Of a stretch of DNA of 64,000 bases, positions 1 through 10,575 are shown one piece after another. The translations under genes and the position numbers were made by a program. A model generated the notes under the pieces. It worked only from the letters and a program-made list of their open reading frames with translations, had not been told where the DNA came from and searched no databases. Each line of letters starts with the position of its first letter. Position 1 is the stretch's first letter. The stretch is from positions 91,061 through 155,060 of the forward strand of contig JAFKFK010000015.1 of assembly GCA_017307275.1 (NCBI GenBank). Reading direction: 5' to 3'. Source of the DNA: Alphaproteobacteria bacterium. Lineage in GTDB: Bacteria; Pseudomonadota; Alphaproteobacteria; Reyranellales; Reyranellaceae.

Positions 1-311
1 ACCTGCATGCCGCGATGCCGGCAGGCGTTGCGAAACCCACGCACCTTGCCATCGACGCCGCGCACGACGACCAGCGGCACACCCGCCGCTTCGCGGGCAA
101 TGTACGAGCCGACGTCCGGCAGCGCGGCCGAAGGGCAGAAAGGAATCGGGGAGCGGCGGAGCACCTGCTCCATCTCGACCTTCATGCGGTCGACCGAGCG
201 ATAGTTGGCGACAGGCTCCCGCCAGACGTCGTCGCCGAGATCGGTCGTGCCGTTGGCCATATGGTCGAGGACGCGCTGCGCTACGGATTGATCATCCATT
301 CCCGGCTTCAT
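1..311 (-). CDS. Rieske-type ring-hydroxylating oxygenase alpha subunit, 5' part only
   Basis: The gene runs off the left edge; about 103 N-terminal residues are visible. They end in a CRHRGM sequence, the first half of a Rieske [2Fe-2S] site (Cys-x-His), preceded by a beta-rich segment (VPLVVVRGVDGKVRGFRNAC) typical of Rieske domains in aromatic ring-hydroxylating dioxygenases. Such enzymes are cytoplasmic and use a partner reductase. The ATG at 311 is chosen because AGAAGGAA sits about 7 bases upstream. A LysR gene lies 90 bp upstream on the same strand and may regulate it. The substrate cannot be told from the N-terminus. Confidence 0.8.
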   Translation of the reverse strand, partial: MKPGMDDQSVAQRVLDHMANGTTDLGDDVWREPVANYRSVDRMKVEMEQVLRRSPIPFCPSAALPDVGSYIAREAAGVPLVVVRGVDGKVRGFRNACRHRGMQ

Positions 312-328
312 GCTGGTGTTCCTTCTGA

Positions 329-366
329 TCCTGTTTGGCCGAGCATAGGTGAGGCCCTGAACAGGA
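329..366. promoter_or_regulatory. Inverted repeat upstream of the Rieske gene
   Basis: TCCTGTT at 329-335 and AACAGGA at 360-366 are perfect 7-bp inverted arms, with a second GGCC/GGCC pair inside (337-340 and 353-356). The structure lies between the LysR stop and the Rieske Shine-Dalgarno sequence. It could be a regulator site or a hairpin in the mRNA. No U-tract follows on the minus strand, so it does not look like a simple intrinsic terminator. Confidence 0.35.
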
Positions 367-401
367 CAAAAGAAAGCCGCGGGTCGACACATGAACGAAA
401 T

Positions 402-1352
402 TCAACTGTCGACGGTCAACTCGGCGATCAGCCAGCGCTTGAAAGCCCGCAGCGCGGCATTGTTGCCCTCTTCCGGACGATGCAGCAGCCAATAGCCGCC
501 GGTTGGATTGGTGAGGGCTACAGGACGGCAGAGCGTCCCTGCCGCCTCGCGGTCTGCGAACAACGGTGCCAGGCCAAGCGCCACGCCGGCGCCGCGTTCC
601 GCGAGCTGGAGGGCCGCTTCAAAGCTATCAACCCAGACTGCTTGCTTCGCCTTGCCCGATCCCGCGCCAGCTCGACTGAGCCATTGCGGCCATGCATGCG
701 GAAACGACACGACATGAATCATTGGGGCCCGCACCATGTCGGCGGGACGGCGCAATTTCAGCCGCCGCACCAGTTCCCTCGTCGCCACGGGAACGGCATG
801 CAGGTCGAGAAGATGCTGAGCGACGAGCCCAGACCAGGTGCCATCGCCCGCTCGAACAGCCGCATCGAACGACTCATTTTCGAGATCGAACGGCCCGACA
901 GAATTCTCGATGACCAGCTCGATATCGGGATGGCGTGCCATGAAGTCCGCGATGCGCGGCAGAAGCCAGGCCGAAGCGAACAGCGGCGAGACACTCAGCC
1001 GAAGCCGGCGGCTCGCCTCCATGCCGACGAGCGGCGAAGTTGCCCGGACAAGCTCACTAAAAGCCCGGCCGGTCGCTCTCGCCAGGGCACGCCCCGTCGG
1101 TGTTACCTCTACCGCGCGATGCGCCCGGACAAACAGTGCGCCGCCCATCGCCTTCTCGAGATTGCGAATGCGATGACTGATCGCCGATGGCGTGAGATGG
1201 AGAGCTTTAGCGGCCTCCTTGAAGCTGCCCAGCCGCACGGCTGCATCGAATGCCTGCAAGGACAGGAGCAAGGTCGGCTTCAACCGGCTTGCGGCGGGTA
1301 GAGGTTGGGCCGCTCGCAGCAAACGCGGCGCGACGGCGGTGCGGACGGCCAT
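402..1352 (-). CDS. LysR-family transcriptional regulator (GcvA-like)
   Basis: A 316-residue protein with an N-terminal winged helix-turn-helix (about residues 29-88, containing SLQAFDAAVRLGSFKEAAKA and LTPSAISHRIRNLEK) and a C-terminal periplasmic-binding-like effector domain (LRLSVSPLFASAWLLPRI onward). This is the standard LysR layout and length. It probably binds DNA as a tetramer and responds to a small metabolite. The ATG at 1352 is taken as the start; a GTG at 1388 would add 12 residues and neither has a clear Shine-Dalgarno sequence. It is transcribed towards the Rieske oxygenase gene, its likely target or operon partner. Confidence 0.9.
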   Translation of the reverse strand: MAVRTAVAPRLLRAAQPLPAASRLKPTLLLSLQAFDAAVRLGSFKEAAKALHLTPSAISHRIRNLEKAMGGALFVRAHRAVEVTPTGRALARATGRAFSELVRATSPLVGMEASRRLRLSVSPLFASAWLLPRIADFMARHPDIELVIENSVGPFDLENESFDAAVRAGDGTWSGLVAQHLLDLHAVPVATRELVRRLKLRRPADMVRAPMIHVVSFPHAWPQWLSRAGAGSGKAKQAVWVDSFEAALQLAERGAGVALGLAPLFADREAAGTLCRPVALTNPTGGYWLLHRPEEGNNAALRAFKRWLIAELTVDS

Positions 1353-1868
1353 GACGCGGAGTGTGGCTCCCGTCCCGCTTGCTGTCACGCCACCACCGGG
1401 TAGCGAACGCCGTCCCGCCCAGCGCCCCTGATGGGCGCACCTAGCTTACCCGACAGTCCTGCCTCGCCTGATTGACCATAGCTGCGCCGTGGACATGATC
1501 TGGCCAAGCCACGGCCCTTTCCAAGAGACGACTGAGCGGATCGGCCTTGCCAACTGCCTGTCCAAGCCGAGGAAGGCACTCGCCGCTGCGTTGCAGCGCA
1601 CTCACAGATTCGCCCCACCGTCCGGTGCGGCTTCGCCAAAGATCGGCTGTCCGTGATCGCGATCCTAGAATCAGCTCGACCTGTTGCATTCGTGCAACAG
1701 GCCCAAAAACATTGATACGAAAGGCTTTGCTGCTGCGAAGTTGCTGAGCATTATAGTTCACGTCTCGTGAGTGCAGTGCGGCAAGGGCTGCGCCTCAATT
1801 GAGCCAAAGTGTCGTGGTGTTTAGCACCGTCTCAACAACCAGTTATCGGGTCCCTGCGAGATCCAATC
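1353..1868. other. Gene-free region with a perfect hairpin
   Basis: About 500 bases without a convincing gene. Short open frames here (for example 1441-1761 minus) match no family I recognise and lack a good ribosome site. The striking element is a perfect 9-bp stem with TTCG loop at 1680-1701. The region must hold the promoters for the LysR gene (minus) and the PrcB-like gene (plus); I cannot assign them with confidence. Confidence 0.5.
1680..1701. repeat. Perfect 9-bp inverted repeat with TTCG loop
   Basis: CCTGTTGCA, then TTCG, then TGCAACAGG: a stem without mismatch, closed by a tetraloop known to be very stable in RNA. It is 167 bp before the chosen start of the PrcB-like gene and about 330 bp from the LysR start. 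It is followed by CCCAAAAAC, not a T-run. It may be an operator (TTGCA-N4-TGCAA symmetry) or an RNA hairpin. Confidence 0.6.
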
Positions 1869-2477
1869 GTGCCGTTCATTAACAAGCCGGTCTCCCAGGT
1901 GTTTCACCATTTGCCACGTCGGCGAGTGCTGACGATTGGCGTCGCTTCGGCCGGCATGCTGCTGGCCACTGCGCCGACGATCGCTCAGACCATCGAGGCT
2001 CGTCAGTGGCAAGGCGCCACGGCAGTGACCCGACAGCCCGAGCATGTCGTCGCCAGCACGATCGCCGAGTGGCGCAGCCTGTGGAGCCGCGTCGGCAGTC
2101 CGGCACCGGATATGTTCGAGGCTGGCCGCATGAATGCCGTCGGTATCTTCCTTGGCCGCCGCGCCAGCGAAGGTTACGCCGTCAACGTACTCTCCACCGC
2201 GCGCCGTCGCGACCGCATCGTGGTCGTGTTCGAGGAGCGCATGCCGATGGAGCAGATGATGGCGCAGCGTACCGCGCCGCGCCCGGTTTCGAGCGCGCCC
2301 TCCCTGGCCCCCTCTTCAATGCCCTCTGGGGCCGCAGGCTTCGCCGCACCGGGCGCCGCCGCCAGCTTGCCCCCGCCGCCGGTACGCCCCGCGAGTCATC
2401 CGACATCGCCTTGGGCGATCATCCTGATCAACCGGGCCGACCTGCCCGTTTCCGTCGAGCAGCGCCTCTTCCGCTGA
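1869..2477 (+). CDS. Secreted PrcB-C domain protein
   Basis: After a signal-peptide-like segment with an RRR motif (RRRVLTIGVASAGMLLATA, then AQT) the protein has one recognisable domain, AEWRSLWSRVG through GIFLGRRASEGYAVNV. This resembles the C-terminal domain of PrcB, a component of a protease complex in spirochaetes, which occurs widely as a stand-alone exported domain of unknown role. A Pro/Ala/Ser-rich linker (about residues 135-180) follows, then a short hydrophobic end. The GTG at 1869 is preferred because an upstream ATG (1809) would put 20 extra residues before the signal region. The gene ends 3 bp from the convergent dehydratase gene. Function unknown. Confidence 0.7.
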   Translation: MPFINKPVSQVFHHLPRRRVLTIGVASAGMLLATAPTIAQTIEARQWQGATAVTRQPEHVVASTIAEWRSLWSRVGSPAPDMFEAGRMNAVGIFLGRRASEGYAVNVLSTARRRDRIVVVFEERMPMEQMMAQRTAPRPVSSAPSLAPSSMPSGAAGFAAPGAAASLPPPPVRPASHPTSPWAIILINRADLPVSVEQRLFR

Positions 2478-2480
2478 CGC

Positions 2481-4289
2481 TCAGTGGGAGTGCCGCGGCA
2501 CTCCCTTGGTCTCCGATATCCGCTGGTAGTTGACGGCAAAGTCGAGGCAGGCGCCGCTCGCAAGCTGACCCACGAACTTGCGTTGCAATTCCTGCCAGGG
2601 GGTCTGGCTTTCCTTCACGTTCGGTTTCCATGCCGCCTTGCGCTTGGCGAGTTCATCGTCGCTGATCAGGATGTTGGCGCGACGCTTGCCGATGTCGATG
2701 CGGACTTTGTCGCCCGTCTGCAGCAACGCCAGGCCACCACCGACCGCCGCCTCCGGCGAAGCATTCAGGATCGACGGGCTGGCCGAAGTGCCGCTTTGCC
2801 GGCCATCGCCGACGCACGGCAGCAGCAGCAGGCCGCCCTTCACCAGCCGGTCCGGCGGCAGCATGTTCACCACCTCGGCCGCACCTGGATAACCGACTGG
2901 CCCGGTGTTGCGGATGAACAGAATGCTGTTCTCGTCGATCGGAAGTTTCGGGTCGTTGATGCGATGGTGGTAGTCCTCCGGTCCCTCGAACACGATGGCC
3001 GTTCCCTCGAAGGCATCCTTGTCGCCCTTGCGCTCAAGGTACTTCTCGCGAAATTCGGCCGAGATCACCGAAGTCTTCATGATCGCCGAGTCGAAGAGGT
3101 TTCCACTGAGCACGGCAAAGCCCGCCTGCCCCAGCATTGGCTTGTCGTAAGTCTTGATGACCTCGCCATCGGCGGGGCCGATGCCCTTGAGGTTCTCCTT
3201 CATCGTCTTGCCGGTGACGGTGAGAGCGTCGCCATGGATCTTCTTCTTGGCCAGAAGCTCGGCCATCACCGTCGGCACGCCGCCAGCCCGATAGAAGGCC
3301 TCGCCAAGGTATTTGCCAGCCGGCATGCAGTTCACCAGGAGCGGAATGTCGTAGCCGATCTTGTCCCAGTCATCGTTCACCAGGTCGACGCCGGCATGGC
3401 GGGCAATCGCGTTGATGTGCGGCGGACAGTTAGTCGAGGCCCCCAGCGCGCTGGCTGCCACGATGGCATTCTCGAACGCCTTGCGCGTCAGAATCTTCGA
3501 GGGACGAAGATCCTCCCACACCATGTCGACGATGCGCTTGCCGGTCTCGTAGGCGATCTGGCCGCGCTGCTTGTAGGGCCCCGGAATGGCCGCGCAGCCG
3601 GTGAGCGACATGCCGAGCGCCTCGGCCATGCTGTTCATGGAAAGCGCGGTGCCCATCGTGTTGCAATGGCCGACACTGGGCGCGCTCGACGCCACCATCT
3701 CGATGAACTGCTCCATGTCGATGCGGCCGGCCGCCAACTCTTGTCGGGCGTACCAGACCATGGTGCCCGAGCCCGAGAGGCCGCCGGCAAAGTGGCCGTC
3801 GAGCATCGGCCCGCCGGACAGCACGATGGCCGGAATGTCGACCGTCGCCGCACCCATGATCATCGCGGGCGTGGTCTTGTCGCAGCCTGTCGTGAGCACC
3901 ACGCCGTCGAAGAAGTAGCCGTAAAGGCTTTCGACCAGGCTGAGATAGGCCAGGTTGCGATCGAGCGCTGCGGTCGGCCGCTTGCCGGATTCCTGAATGG
4001 GATGGACGGGAAACTCGATCGGGATACCCCCTGCATCGCGAATGCCGTCGCGGATACGCCACGCAAGATCGAGATGGTGCCGGTTGCAAGGCGAGAGGTC
4101 GCTGCCGGTCTGGGCGATGCCGATGATCGGCTTGCCGCTGCGCAATTCCGCCAGGGTAAGGCCGAAATTCATGTACCGTTCGAGGTAGAGCGCGGTCATG
4201 GTCGGATCGCTCTTGGAGTCGAACCATTCGCGGCTGCGCAGGCGGCGCTTGCCGCCCTTCTCGCCAGACTTGTCCTGCTTGTCGGCCAT
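2481..4289 (-). CDS. IlvD/Edd-family sugar-acid dehydratase
   Basis: A 602-residue dehydratase of the IlvD/Edd family. Three cysteines placed like the [Fe-S] ligands are visible: C68 (DLSPCNRHH), C136 (TTGCDKTT) and C209 (GHCNTMG). The N-terminus ([37 protein letters not shown]) matches the branch that acts on sugar acids such as L-arabonate and D-xylonate rather than dihydroxy-acid dehydratase proper, though the exact substrate is not certain. Such enzymes make 2-keto-3-deoxy acids, which fits the divergent KDG kinase and nearby KDPG aldolase. The start at 4289 is fixed by GGAGGAAG upstream; the longer open frame continues into the kinase gene and is not used. Confidence 0.9.
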   Translation of the reverse strand: MADKQDKSGEKGGKRRLRSREWFDSKSDPTMTALYLERYMNFGLTLAELRSGKPIIGIAQTGSDLSPCNRHHLDLAWRIRDGIRDAGGIPIEFPVHPIQESGKRPTAALDRNLAYLSLVESLYGYFFDGVVLTTGCDKTTPAMIMGAATVDIPAIVLSGGPMLDGHFAGGLSGSGTMVWYARQELAAGRIDMEQFIEMVASSAPSVGHCNTMGTALSMNSMAEALGMSLTGCAAIPGPYKQRGQIAYETGKRIVDMVWEDLRPSKILTRKAFENAIVAASALGASTNCPPHINAIARHAGVDLVNDDWDKIGYDIPLLVNCMPAGKYLGEAFYRAGGVPTVMAELLAKKKIHGDALTVTGKTMKENLKGIGPADGEVIKTYDKPMLGQAGFAVLSGNLFDSAIMKTSVISAEFREKYLERKGDKDAFEGTAIVFEGPEDYHHRINDPKLPIDENSILFIRNTGPVGYPGAAEVVNMLPPDRLVKGGLLLLPCVGDGRQSGTSASPSILNASPEAAVGGGLALLQTGDKVRIDIGKRRANILISDDELAKRKAAWKPNVKESQTPWQELQRKFVGQLASGACLDFAVNYQRISETKGVPRHSH

Positions 4290-4300
4290 CCGCTTCCTCC

Positions 4301-4386
4301 AGATTTGTTGGGGCGAGCCTGGGAGAAGGCGTCCTCGAAGTCCAGTACCTCGCCCCTTGAGGTTCGAGGGTGCCCGTGACAAATCT
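4301..4386. promoter_or_regulatory. Divergent control region with paired inverted repeats
   Basis: The 103-bp gap between the dehydratase and kinase genes contains AGATTTGT at 4301-4308 and its exact inverse ACAAATCT at 4379-4386, each just upstream of one start codon. A second inverted pair, CCTCGAA (4333-4339) and TTCGAGG (4363-4369), lies between them. This symmetry suggests a shared operator region for the divergent genes. No regulator gene is adjacent. Confidence 0.4.
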
Positions 4387-4392
4387 CGGGGC

Positions 4393-5322
4393 ATGCCAAA
4401 CTCTCCCGCGATCGTCAGCCTCGGTGAACCTTTGATCGAATTCAACCGGCCGAAGGAAGGCGACGGCCGCACCTGGCTGCAGGGCTTCGGTGGCGATTCG
4501 CAGAACGTGGTGATCGCGGCGGCACGCCAGGGCGTTAGCACTGGATATCTCACGAGTGTCGGGCAGGACTGGATGGGTGACGCCTTCCTCGACCTCTGGA
4601 AGGCGGAGGGTGTCGACGCGTCGAGAGTGGCCCGCCATCCGACGGCGCCGACCGGTGTCAGCTTCGTTACGCACAGCGCCGCTGGCCACAAGTTTGACTA
4701 CCTGCGCAAGAACTCCGCGGCCTCGCTGATGACGCCGGAGACGCTCGCCACCAACTACATCGCCGGCGCGAAGTACTTCCATCTCTCGGCCATCGGCCAG
4801 GCCATCAGCGAGAGCGCCCGTCTCACCTGTGCTGCCGCGATTGCGGCGGCACGCAAGGCGGGCGTGAAGGTGTCCTATGACACAAATCTGCGGCTTCGCC
4901 TCTGGGAACTCGACCAGGCGCGCCAGGTGATCGACACCACGATCGCCCAATGCGATGTCGCCCTGCCGAGCCTCGACGATTCCCAGCAGCTCACCGGCCT
5001 CACCGCGCCCGACGCCATCGCCGACTACTATCTCGGGCTCGGGGCGCCGCTGGTCGCCTTGAAGATGGGCTCGGAAGGATCCCTGATTGCGACCAAGGAC
5101 AGGCGCACGCAGGTGCCGCCCTTCAAGGTCGACGCAGTGGATGCCACGGGCGCCGGCGACACGTTCGATGGCGCCTTTCTCACCCGCCTTCTGGCTGGCG
5201 ACGCGCCCGACGTGGCAGCGCGCTATGCCAACGTCGCGGCCGCCCTCTCGACCACGGGGTATGGCGCGGTGACGCCTATTCCGCGGGCGGACGCAGTCCT
5301 GGCTGCATTGAAGAGCGCCTGA
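4393..5322 (+). CDS. kdgK: PfkB-family sugar kinase, likely 2-keto-3-deoxygluconate kinase
   Basis: A 309-residue ribokinase-like (PfkB) kinase. It shows the N-terminal substrate loop [17 protein letters not shown] and the C-terminal signature [18 protein letters not shown] with the catalytic Asp of the GAGD motif. The LGEPLIEF start resembles KdgK proteins, which phosphorylate 2-keto-3-deoxygluconate to KDPG. Beside a sugar-acid dehydratase and near KDPG aldolase this fits a dehydratase-kinase-aldolase route to pyruvate and glyceraldehyde 3-phosphate. The ATG at 4393 has only a weak ribosome site. Its 3' end overlaps the convergent hydroxylase gene by 47 bp. Confidence 0.85.
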   Translation: MPNSPAIVSLGEPLIEFNRPKEGDGRTWLQGFGGDSQNVVIAAARQGVSTGYLTSVGQDWMGDAFLDLWKAEGVDASRVARHPTAPTGVSFVTHSAAGHKFDYLRKNSAASLMTPETLATNYIAGAKYFHLSAIGQAISESARLTCAAAIAAARKAGVKVSYDTNLRLRLWELDQARQVIDTTIAQCDVALPSLDDSQQLTGLTAPDAIADYYLGLGAPLVALKMGSEGSLIATKDRRTQVPPFKVDAVDATGAGDTFDGAFLTRLLAGDAPDVAARYANVAAALSTTGYGAVTPIPRADAVLAALKSA

Positions 5323-6274
5323 ACCCCGGCACCAGCGCCCGAAGCAGGCGCCCGAACACGGTTACCTGCTGGGTAATCCAGCCGCGCCCGTTGTCGGCAT
5401 CGACGGTTGCATCGTCGACGCCTGTCGGGCGGTGCTTGCCGTCGTAGATTGCCGTCCCGAACAGGATGTCCCAGATCGGGAAGACCGGCGCGAAATTGTG
5501 GTCCTGAATGTGGCGCTCCTCCGGCGTGGAGAGCGCATGGTGCAGGCGGTGGAAGCGCGGGCCGACCAGAAGCCGTTCGCCCAGCCAGCCGAAGCTCATA
5601 TCGACATTGGCGTGCGACCAGCTCTCCACGAGGCGGCCGATCATCAGGATCAGGACATACTCGCCAGGCTGCACGCCGACGAATTGCGAGAACAGAACCA
5701 GGGCTAGGTTGATCAGCAGATCGTCGACCACGTGATTGCGGTCGTCGGTCCAAACGGTCATGCGCCGTTGGCTGTGGTGCAGGCTGTGCAGTGACCACCA
5801 CCACGCGAAGCCGTGCTGGGCGCGGTGCAGCCAATAGGCAGCAAAGTCGTAGAGGACGAAATAGACAAGGAACGACGCCAGCGCATTGTCGCCCAGCCAG
5901 GGCAGGATGCGTTCCAGCCGTGGCGGCGCATACCCCCAGGCGCGCACCAGCAGCTCGATATGCTGCACCAACGGATAGGTGACGATGAAGATGGCGAGCG
6001 GGACGATGCCGAGCTTGTTCAGCACCGTATAAACTTGGTCGACCCGGATCAGCCGGTCGTCCGGGCCGGATTTCTCCAGCGGCCAACGGCGTTCGAAGAA
6101 GCGCATGCCGAACGCGATGATCGCGATCTGCACCACGCCCAACATGAGAAACTCAACGGCGCTGTATCCCGGTTCGTACCAAGCCATAAGGCCGAAGTGA
6201 AAAAGGACCGGGCTGACGATGGTCTCGAACAGCCAGGCCTGGATGCCGACCCAGAGATCAGTGAGCTCGCGCAT
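5276..6274 (-). CDS. Sterol desaturase/fatty acid hydroxylase superfamily membrane enzyme
   Basis: A 332-residue integral membrane di-iron enzyme. The histidine clusters are all present: HRAQH (HxxxH), HSLHH (HxxHH) and HRLHH (HxxHH), with a further WSHAN between them. Four or so hydrophobic segments surround them (for example FLMLGVVQIAIIAFGM and FLVYFVLYDFAAYWL). Members hydroxylate or desaturate lipids or sterols at the inner membrane using O2; the substrate here is not evident. The ATG at 6274 lies 12 bp after the stop of the YVTN gene on the same strand, so the two are probably cotranscribed. Confidence 0.88.
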   Translation of the reverse strand: MRELTDLWVGIQAWLFETIVSPVLFHFGLMAWYEPGYSAVEFLMLGVVQIAIIAFGMRFFERRWPLEKSGPDDRLIRVDQVYTVLNKLGIVPLAIFIVTYPLVQHIELLVRAWGYAPPRLERILPWLGDNALASFLVYFVLYDFAAYWLHRAQHGFAWWWSLHSLHHSQRRMTVWTDDRNHVVDDLLINLALVLFSQFVGVQPGEYVLILMIGRLVESWSHANVDMSFGWLGERLLVGPRFHRLHHALSTPEERHIQDHNFAPVFPIWDILFGTAIYDGKHRPTGVDDATVDADNGRGWITQQVTVFGRLLRALVPGFRRSSMQPGLRPPAE

Positions 6275-6286
6275 CGGCGCGGCTTC

Positions 6287-7294
6287 CTACTTTCGGTCGC
6301 TGGCCGTCGACGCCGCGCGTACCGGCCCATCCGCCTGCAACGCCGTTCCCTTCAGCATGAATACGCCATGGGGCGACTTGCCGACGGGAATGTTGGCGAC
6401 GACCTTGAGCTGCTCGATATCGACCACCGCCACGCGGCGCAGGAAGCGTTGGGTGACCCAGAGTTCTTTGCCGTCGGGTGTGATGTCCATGCAATCCGGG
6501 CCGCCGGGAATCCGGACGCTGCCAACGACCCGCATGTCGCCGCTCGTATCGATCAGCGAGACCGTCCCTTCGACACGATTGCTGATGAAGTAGTGCTTGC
6601 CGTCGCCTTTGGGCCAGAAATTATGCGCCCCCTTGCCGGTTTGAACGCGGCCCTTCAGAGCACCATCCTTCGGATCGACGACGACAAAGCCGTCCTCGCC
6701 TGTCAGCGCGACCAGGAGACGCTTGTCGTCCGGCAGCATGACGACCCCGGCAGGCGTATTGCCGACCGGCATGTTCCACTTCAACGACTGGGTTTCTAGA
6801 TCGAATGCCGCCAGCCGGCCGCTCTGCTGCAAGGTAACGAACACGGTCTTGGAGTCGGCATCGAATGCCAGATGGCTCGGCAGGCCATCGATGAAGATCC
6901 GGCCCGCGAGACGGAAGCCGTCGGCATGGAAGATGTCGACATGGTCGAGCCTGTAGGCCGCGGTCACGAGCCATTTGCCATCCGGGCTGAAGCCCAGGTG
7001 ATAGGGATCGATGATGTCCTTGACGACGCGCTTGCGCTCGCCGGTCTTGATATCGAGACCCAGTAGCTCGTTGGTCGCAGTCGAGCCGATCAGCACTTCC
7101 TTGCCGTCCGGCGTCACGATCAGGTGGTGCGGCTCGCGGCCGACCGGAAGACGCGCAATCTCGGTGCGCGTACTGCGGCTCAAGATGCTGTAGGACGCTT
7201 CCTCGGAATTGAGGATCAGCACGGAATCCGCCTGCGCTGCGCCGCCTGCCATCACAAGCGAAAGCGCCAATGCCGCGAACGACAGTTTATTCAT
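6287..7294 (-). CDS. Periplasmic YVTN-type beta-propeller protein
   Basis: A signal peptide (MNKLSFAALALSLVMAGGAAQA) precedes repeated blades with the pattern hydrophobic-D-x-x-T/S-x-x-x-V-x-x-I-P-V-G, for example EIARLPVGREPHHLIVTPDG, LKWNMPVGNTPAGVVMLPDD and VVANIPVGKSPHGVFML. About seven blades are expected from 335 residues. Such proteins usually act as binding or redox-associated scaffolds in the periplasm; no catalytic site is visible. The ATG at 7294 is preferred over a GTG at 7309 because it starts the signal peptide directly. It lies upstream of the hydroxylase gene. Confidence 0.8.
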   Translation of the reverse strand: MNKLSFAALALSLVMAGGAAQADSVLILNSEEASYSILSRSTRTEIARLPVGREPHHLIVTPDGKEVLIGSTATNELLGLDIKTGERKRVVKDIIDPYHLGFSPDGKWLVTAAYRLDHVDIFHADGFRLAGRIFIDGLPSHLAFDADSKTVFVTLQQSGRLAAFDLETQSLKWNMPVGNTPAGVVMLPDDKRLLVALTGEDGFVVVDPKDGALKGRVQTGKGAHNFWPKGDGKHYFISNRVEGTVSLIDTSGDMRVVGSVRIPGGPDCMDITPDGKELWVTQRFLRRVAVVDIEQLKVVANIPVGKSPHGVFMLKGTALQADGPVRAASTASDRK

Positions 7295-7348
7295 TGAAGA
7301 TGCCCGCACCGCTAGATGCTGACTTGAAGCACCTTTCAGGGCTGCGCG

Positions 7349-7975
7349 CTAGGGGCGTTTAAGGGTTGAGGCCGCGACGGCCAGTCGCTCGATCCTCCCC
7401 CAGTCGCCGTCTGCGACTGCATCCTTAGGGGCAACCCAGGAGCCGCCCACGCAGGCGACGTTCGCAAGCGCGAGATAGGCCGGTGCCGTTTCCGGCCCGA
7501 TGCCGCCGGTCGGACAGAAGCGCAGGCCGGCCAGCGGCGCCGACGCCGCCTTCAACCAGCCGATGCCACCTGCGGTGTCGGCCGGAAAGAACTTCAGGAG
7601 GTTGAACCCCTTGTCGGCCAGCGTCATCGCTTCGGAGATCGTCTGCACTCCCGGCAGGAAAGGCAGCCCGGCGGCACTGACAGCCATCGCGAGTTCGGCC
7701 GTGCAGCCGGGACTGACGCCAAAGCGGGCCCCCGCCTTTTGCACCTGCTCGACTTGCTTTTCATCGAGCACGGTGCCTGCGCCGACCACAGCCCCAGGCA
7801 CTTCGCGTGCGATCAGTTCCAGCGCCTGCAAGGCTGCTTCAGTGCGCAGCGTGATCTCAAGGACAGGCAGTCCGCCTTTCACCAAGGCCCGCGCCAACGG
7901 AACGGCCGTTTCCAACCGATCGATAGTCAGGACCGGGATGACCGGCGCCCGAGCCGCGATGGTCGCGATATCCAC
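7349..7975 (-). CDS. eda: KDPG/KHG aldolase
   Basis: A 208-residue class I aldolase that splits 2-keto-3-deoxy-6-phosphogluconate to pyruvate and glyceraldehyde 3-phosphate. Catalytic residues are visible: E40 in LEITLRT, the Schiff-base lysine K128 in NLLKFFPAD, and the phosphate-binding CPTGGIGPET. Length matches the family. The start is a GTG two bases after the TGA of the SDR gene, so the two are likely translationally coupled. Together with the KDG kinase and dehydratase nearby it completes an Entner-Doudoroff-like lower branch. Confidence 0.92.
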   Translation of the reverse strand: MDIATIAARAPVIPVLTIDRLETAVPLARALVKGGLPVLEITLRTEAALQALELIAREVPGAVVGAGTVLDEKQVEQVQKAGARFGVSPGCTAELAMAVSAAGLPFLPGVQTISEAMTLADKGFNLLKFFPADTAGGIGWLKAASAPLAGLRFCPTGGIGPETAPAYLALANVACVGGSWVAPKDAVADGDWGRIERLAVAASTLKRP

Positions 7976-7977
7976 GG

Positions 7978-9748
<1,771 letters not shown>

Positions 9749-9811
9749 TGTCAGGCCTCCATGACGGGTTCGATTAAACCGTGTCCCGCGAAGACCTGCA
9801 ACGACGACCGC

Positions 9812-10558
9812 TCAGTTCACACCGATCGCTCTGCTGAGAGTCGGACCAATCTCGTTATGGATCACCAGATCGGCGTCGTCGTCTTGGTCCGTAGGATCGC
9901 GATTGAGGATGGCGAAACGAGCACCATTGCGCTTGGCCATTCGAGGGAAGCCGGCCGCCGGGTAGACGACCAGCGAGCTGCCGAGCACGATCAGCAGGTC
10001 GCACGCGAGTGCCGCTTCCTGCGCCCGGATCATCGGGATCTCCGGCATTGCCTGACCGAACGAGATGGTCGCCGTCTTCACGATGCCTTCGCATTTCTCG
10101 CAAAGCGGCAGCACGCCTTTGCCCAAGAATGCCGTGCGGATTGGGGCAAGCTCATGGCGATGGCCGCAGTCGAGGCAGCTTGCATACGTGGCGTTGCCGT
10201 GCAGTTCGATCACCTTCGCGTCGGGAACCCCGGAGCGTTGATGCAGCCCGTCGACATTCTGGGTGATGATGGCGCTCATGCGCCCCTGCTCCACCAGTTT
10301 CGCCAGCGCGCGATGGCCGGCGTTGGGCTCGGCGTTGAGCATCGTCTCGTCGGTGGCGAATTTTCGCCGCCAGGATTCACGGCGCATCTCGTCCGACGCC
10401 ATGAAGTCATCGAAGTAGATTGGCTTGTAGCGGGTCCAGATGCCGCCAGGAGAACGGAAATCCGGAATTCCCGACTCGGTCGAGATACCGGCTCCCGTGA
10501 AAGCCACGATCCGCTTGGCCGATCCGATTATCTCCCGCAGTTGGTCGACGTCGTCCAT
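9812..10558 (-). CDS. cobB: NAD-dependent protein deacylase (sirtuin)
   Basis: A 248-residue Sir2 protein. The NAD site GAGISTESGIPDFRS (22-36), TQNVDGLHQRSG (99-110), catalytic H120 in ELHGN, and a zinc pair C128/C131 with C153/C156 (CLDC and CEKC) are all intact. It removes acyl groups from lysines with NAD consumption, in the cytoplasm. The ATG at 10558 is chosen over one at 10576 because AAGGAG lies 6 bases before it. It follows the COG3650 gene closely and may share its transcript; an acyl-CoA ligase further upstream would be a natural target, since sirtuins often regulate such enzymes. Confidence 0.93.
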   Translation of the reverse strand: MDDVDQLREIIGSAKRIVAFTGAGISTESGIPDFRSPGGIWTRYKPIYFDDFMASDEMRRESWRRKFATDETMLNAEPNAGHRALAKLVEQGRMSAIITQNVDGLHQRSGVPDAKVIELHGNATYASCLDCGHRHELAPIRTAFLGKGVLPLCEKCEGIVKTATISFGQAMPEIPMIRAQEAALACDLLIVLGSSLVVYPAAGFPRMAKRNGARFAILNRDPTDQDDDADLVIHNEIGPTLSRAIGVN

Positions 10559-10575
10559 TGGGTCTCCTTGCGGCA

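Noticed and set aside
1441..1761. 106-codon minus-strand frame between LysR and the PrcB-like gene
   Set aside because: No recognised family, no ribosome site, and it spans the perfect hairpin at 1680-1701; treated as noncoding.
2484..4379. Long plus-strand open frame of 631 codons
   Set aside because: It is antisense to the IlvD/Edd gene, has composition typical of a shadow frame and matches no family; the minus-strand gene has all conserved motifs.
3430..4950. Long minus-strand open frame of 506 codons
   Set aside because: It is out of frame with the dehydratase and antisense to the kinase; rich in Arg and His without family pattern.
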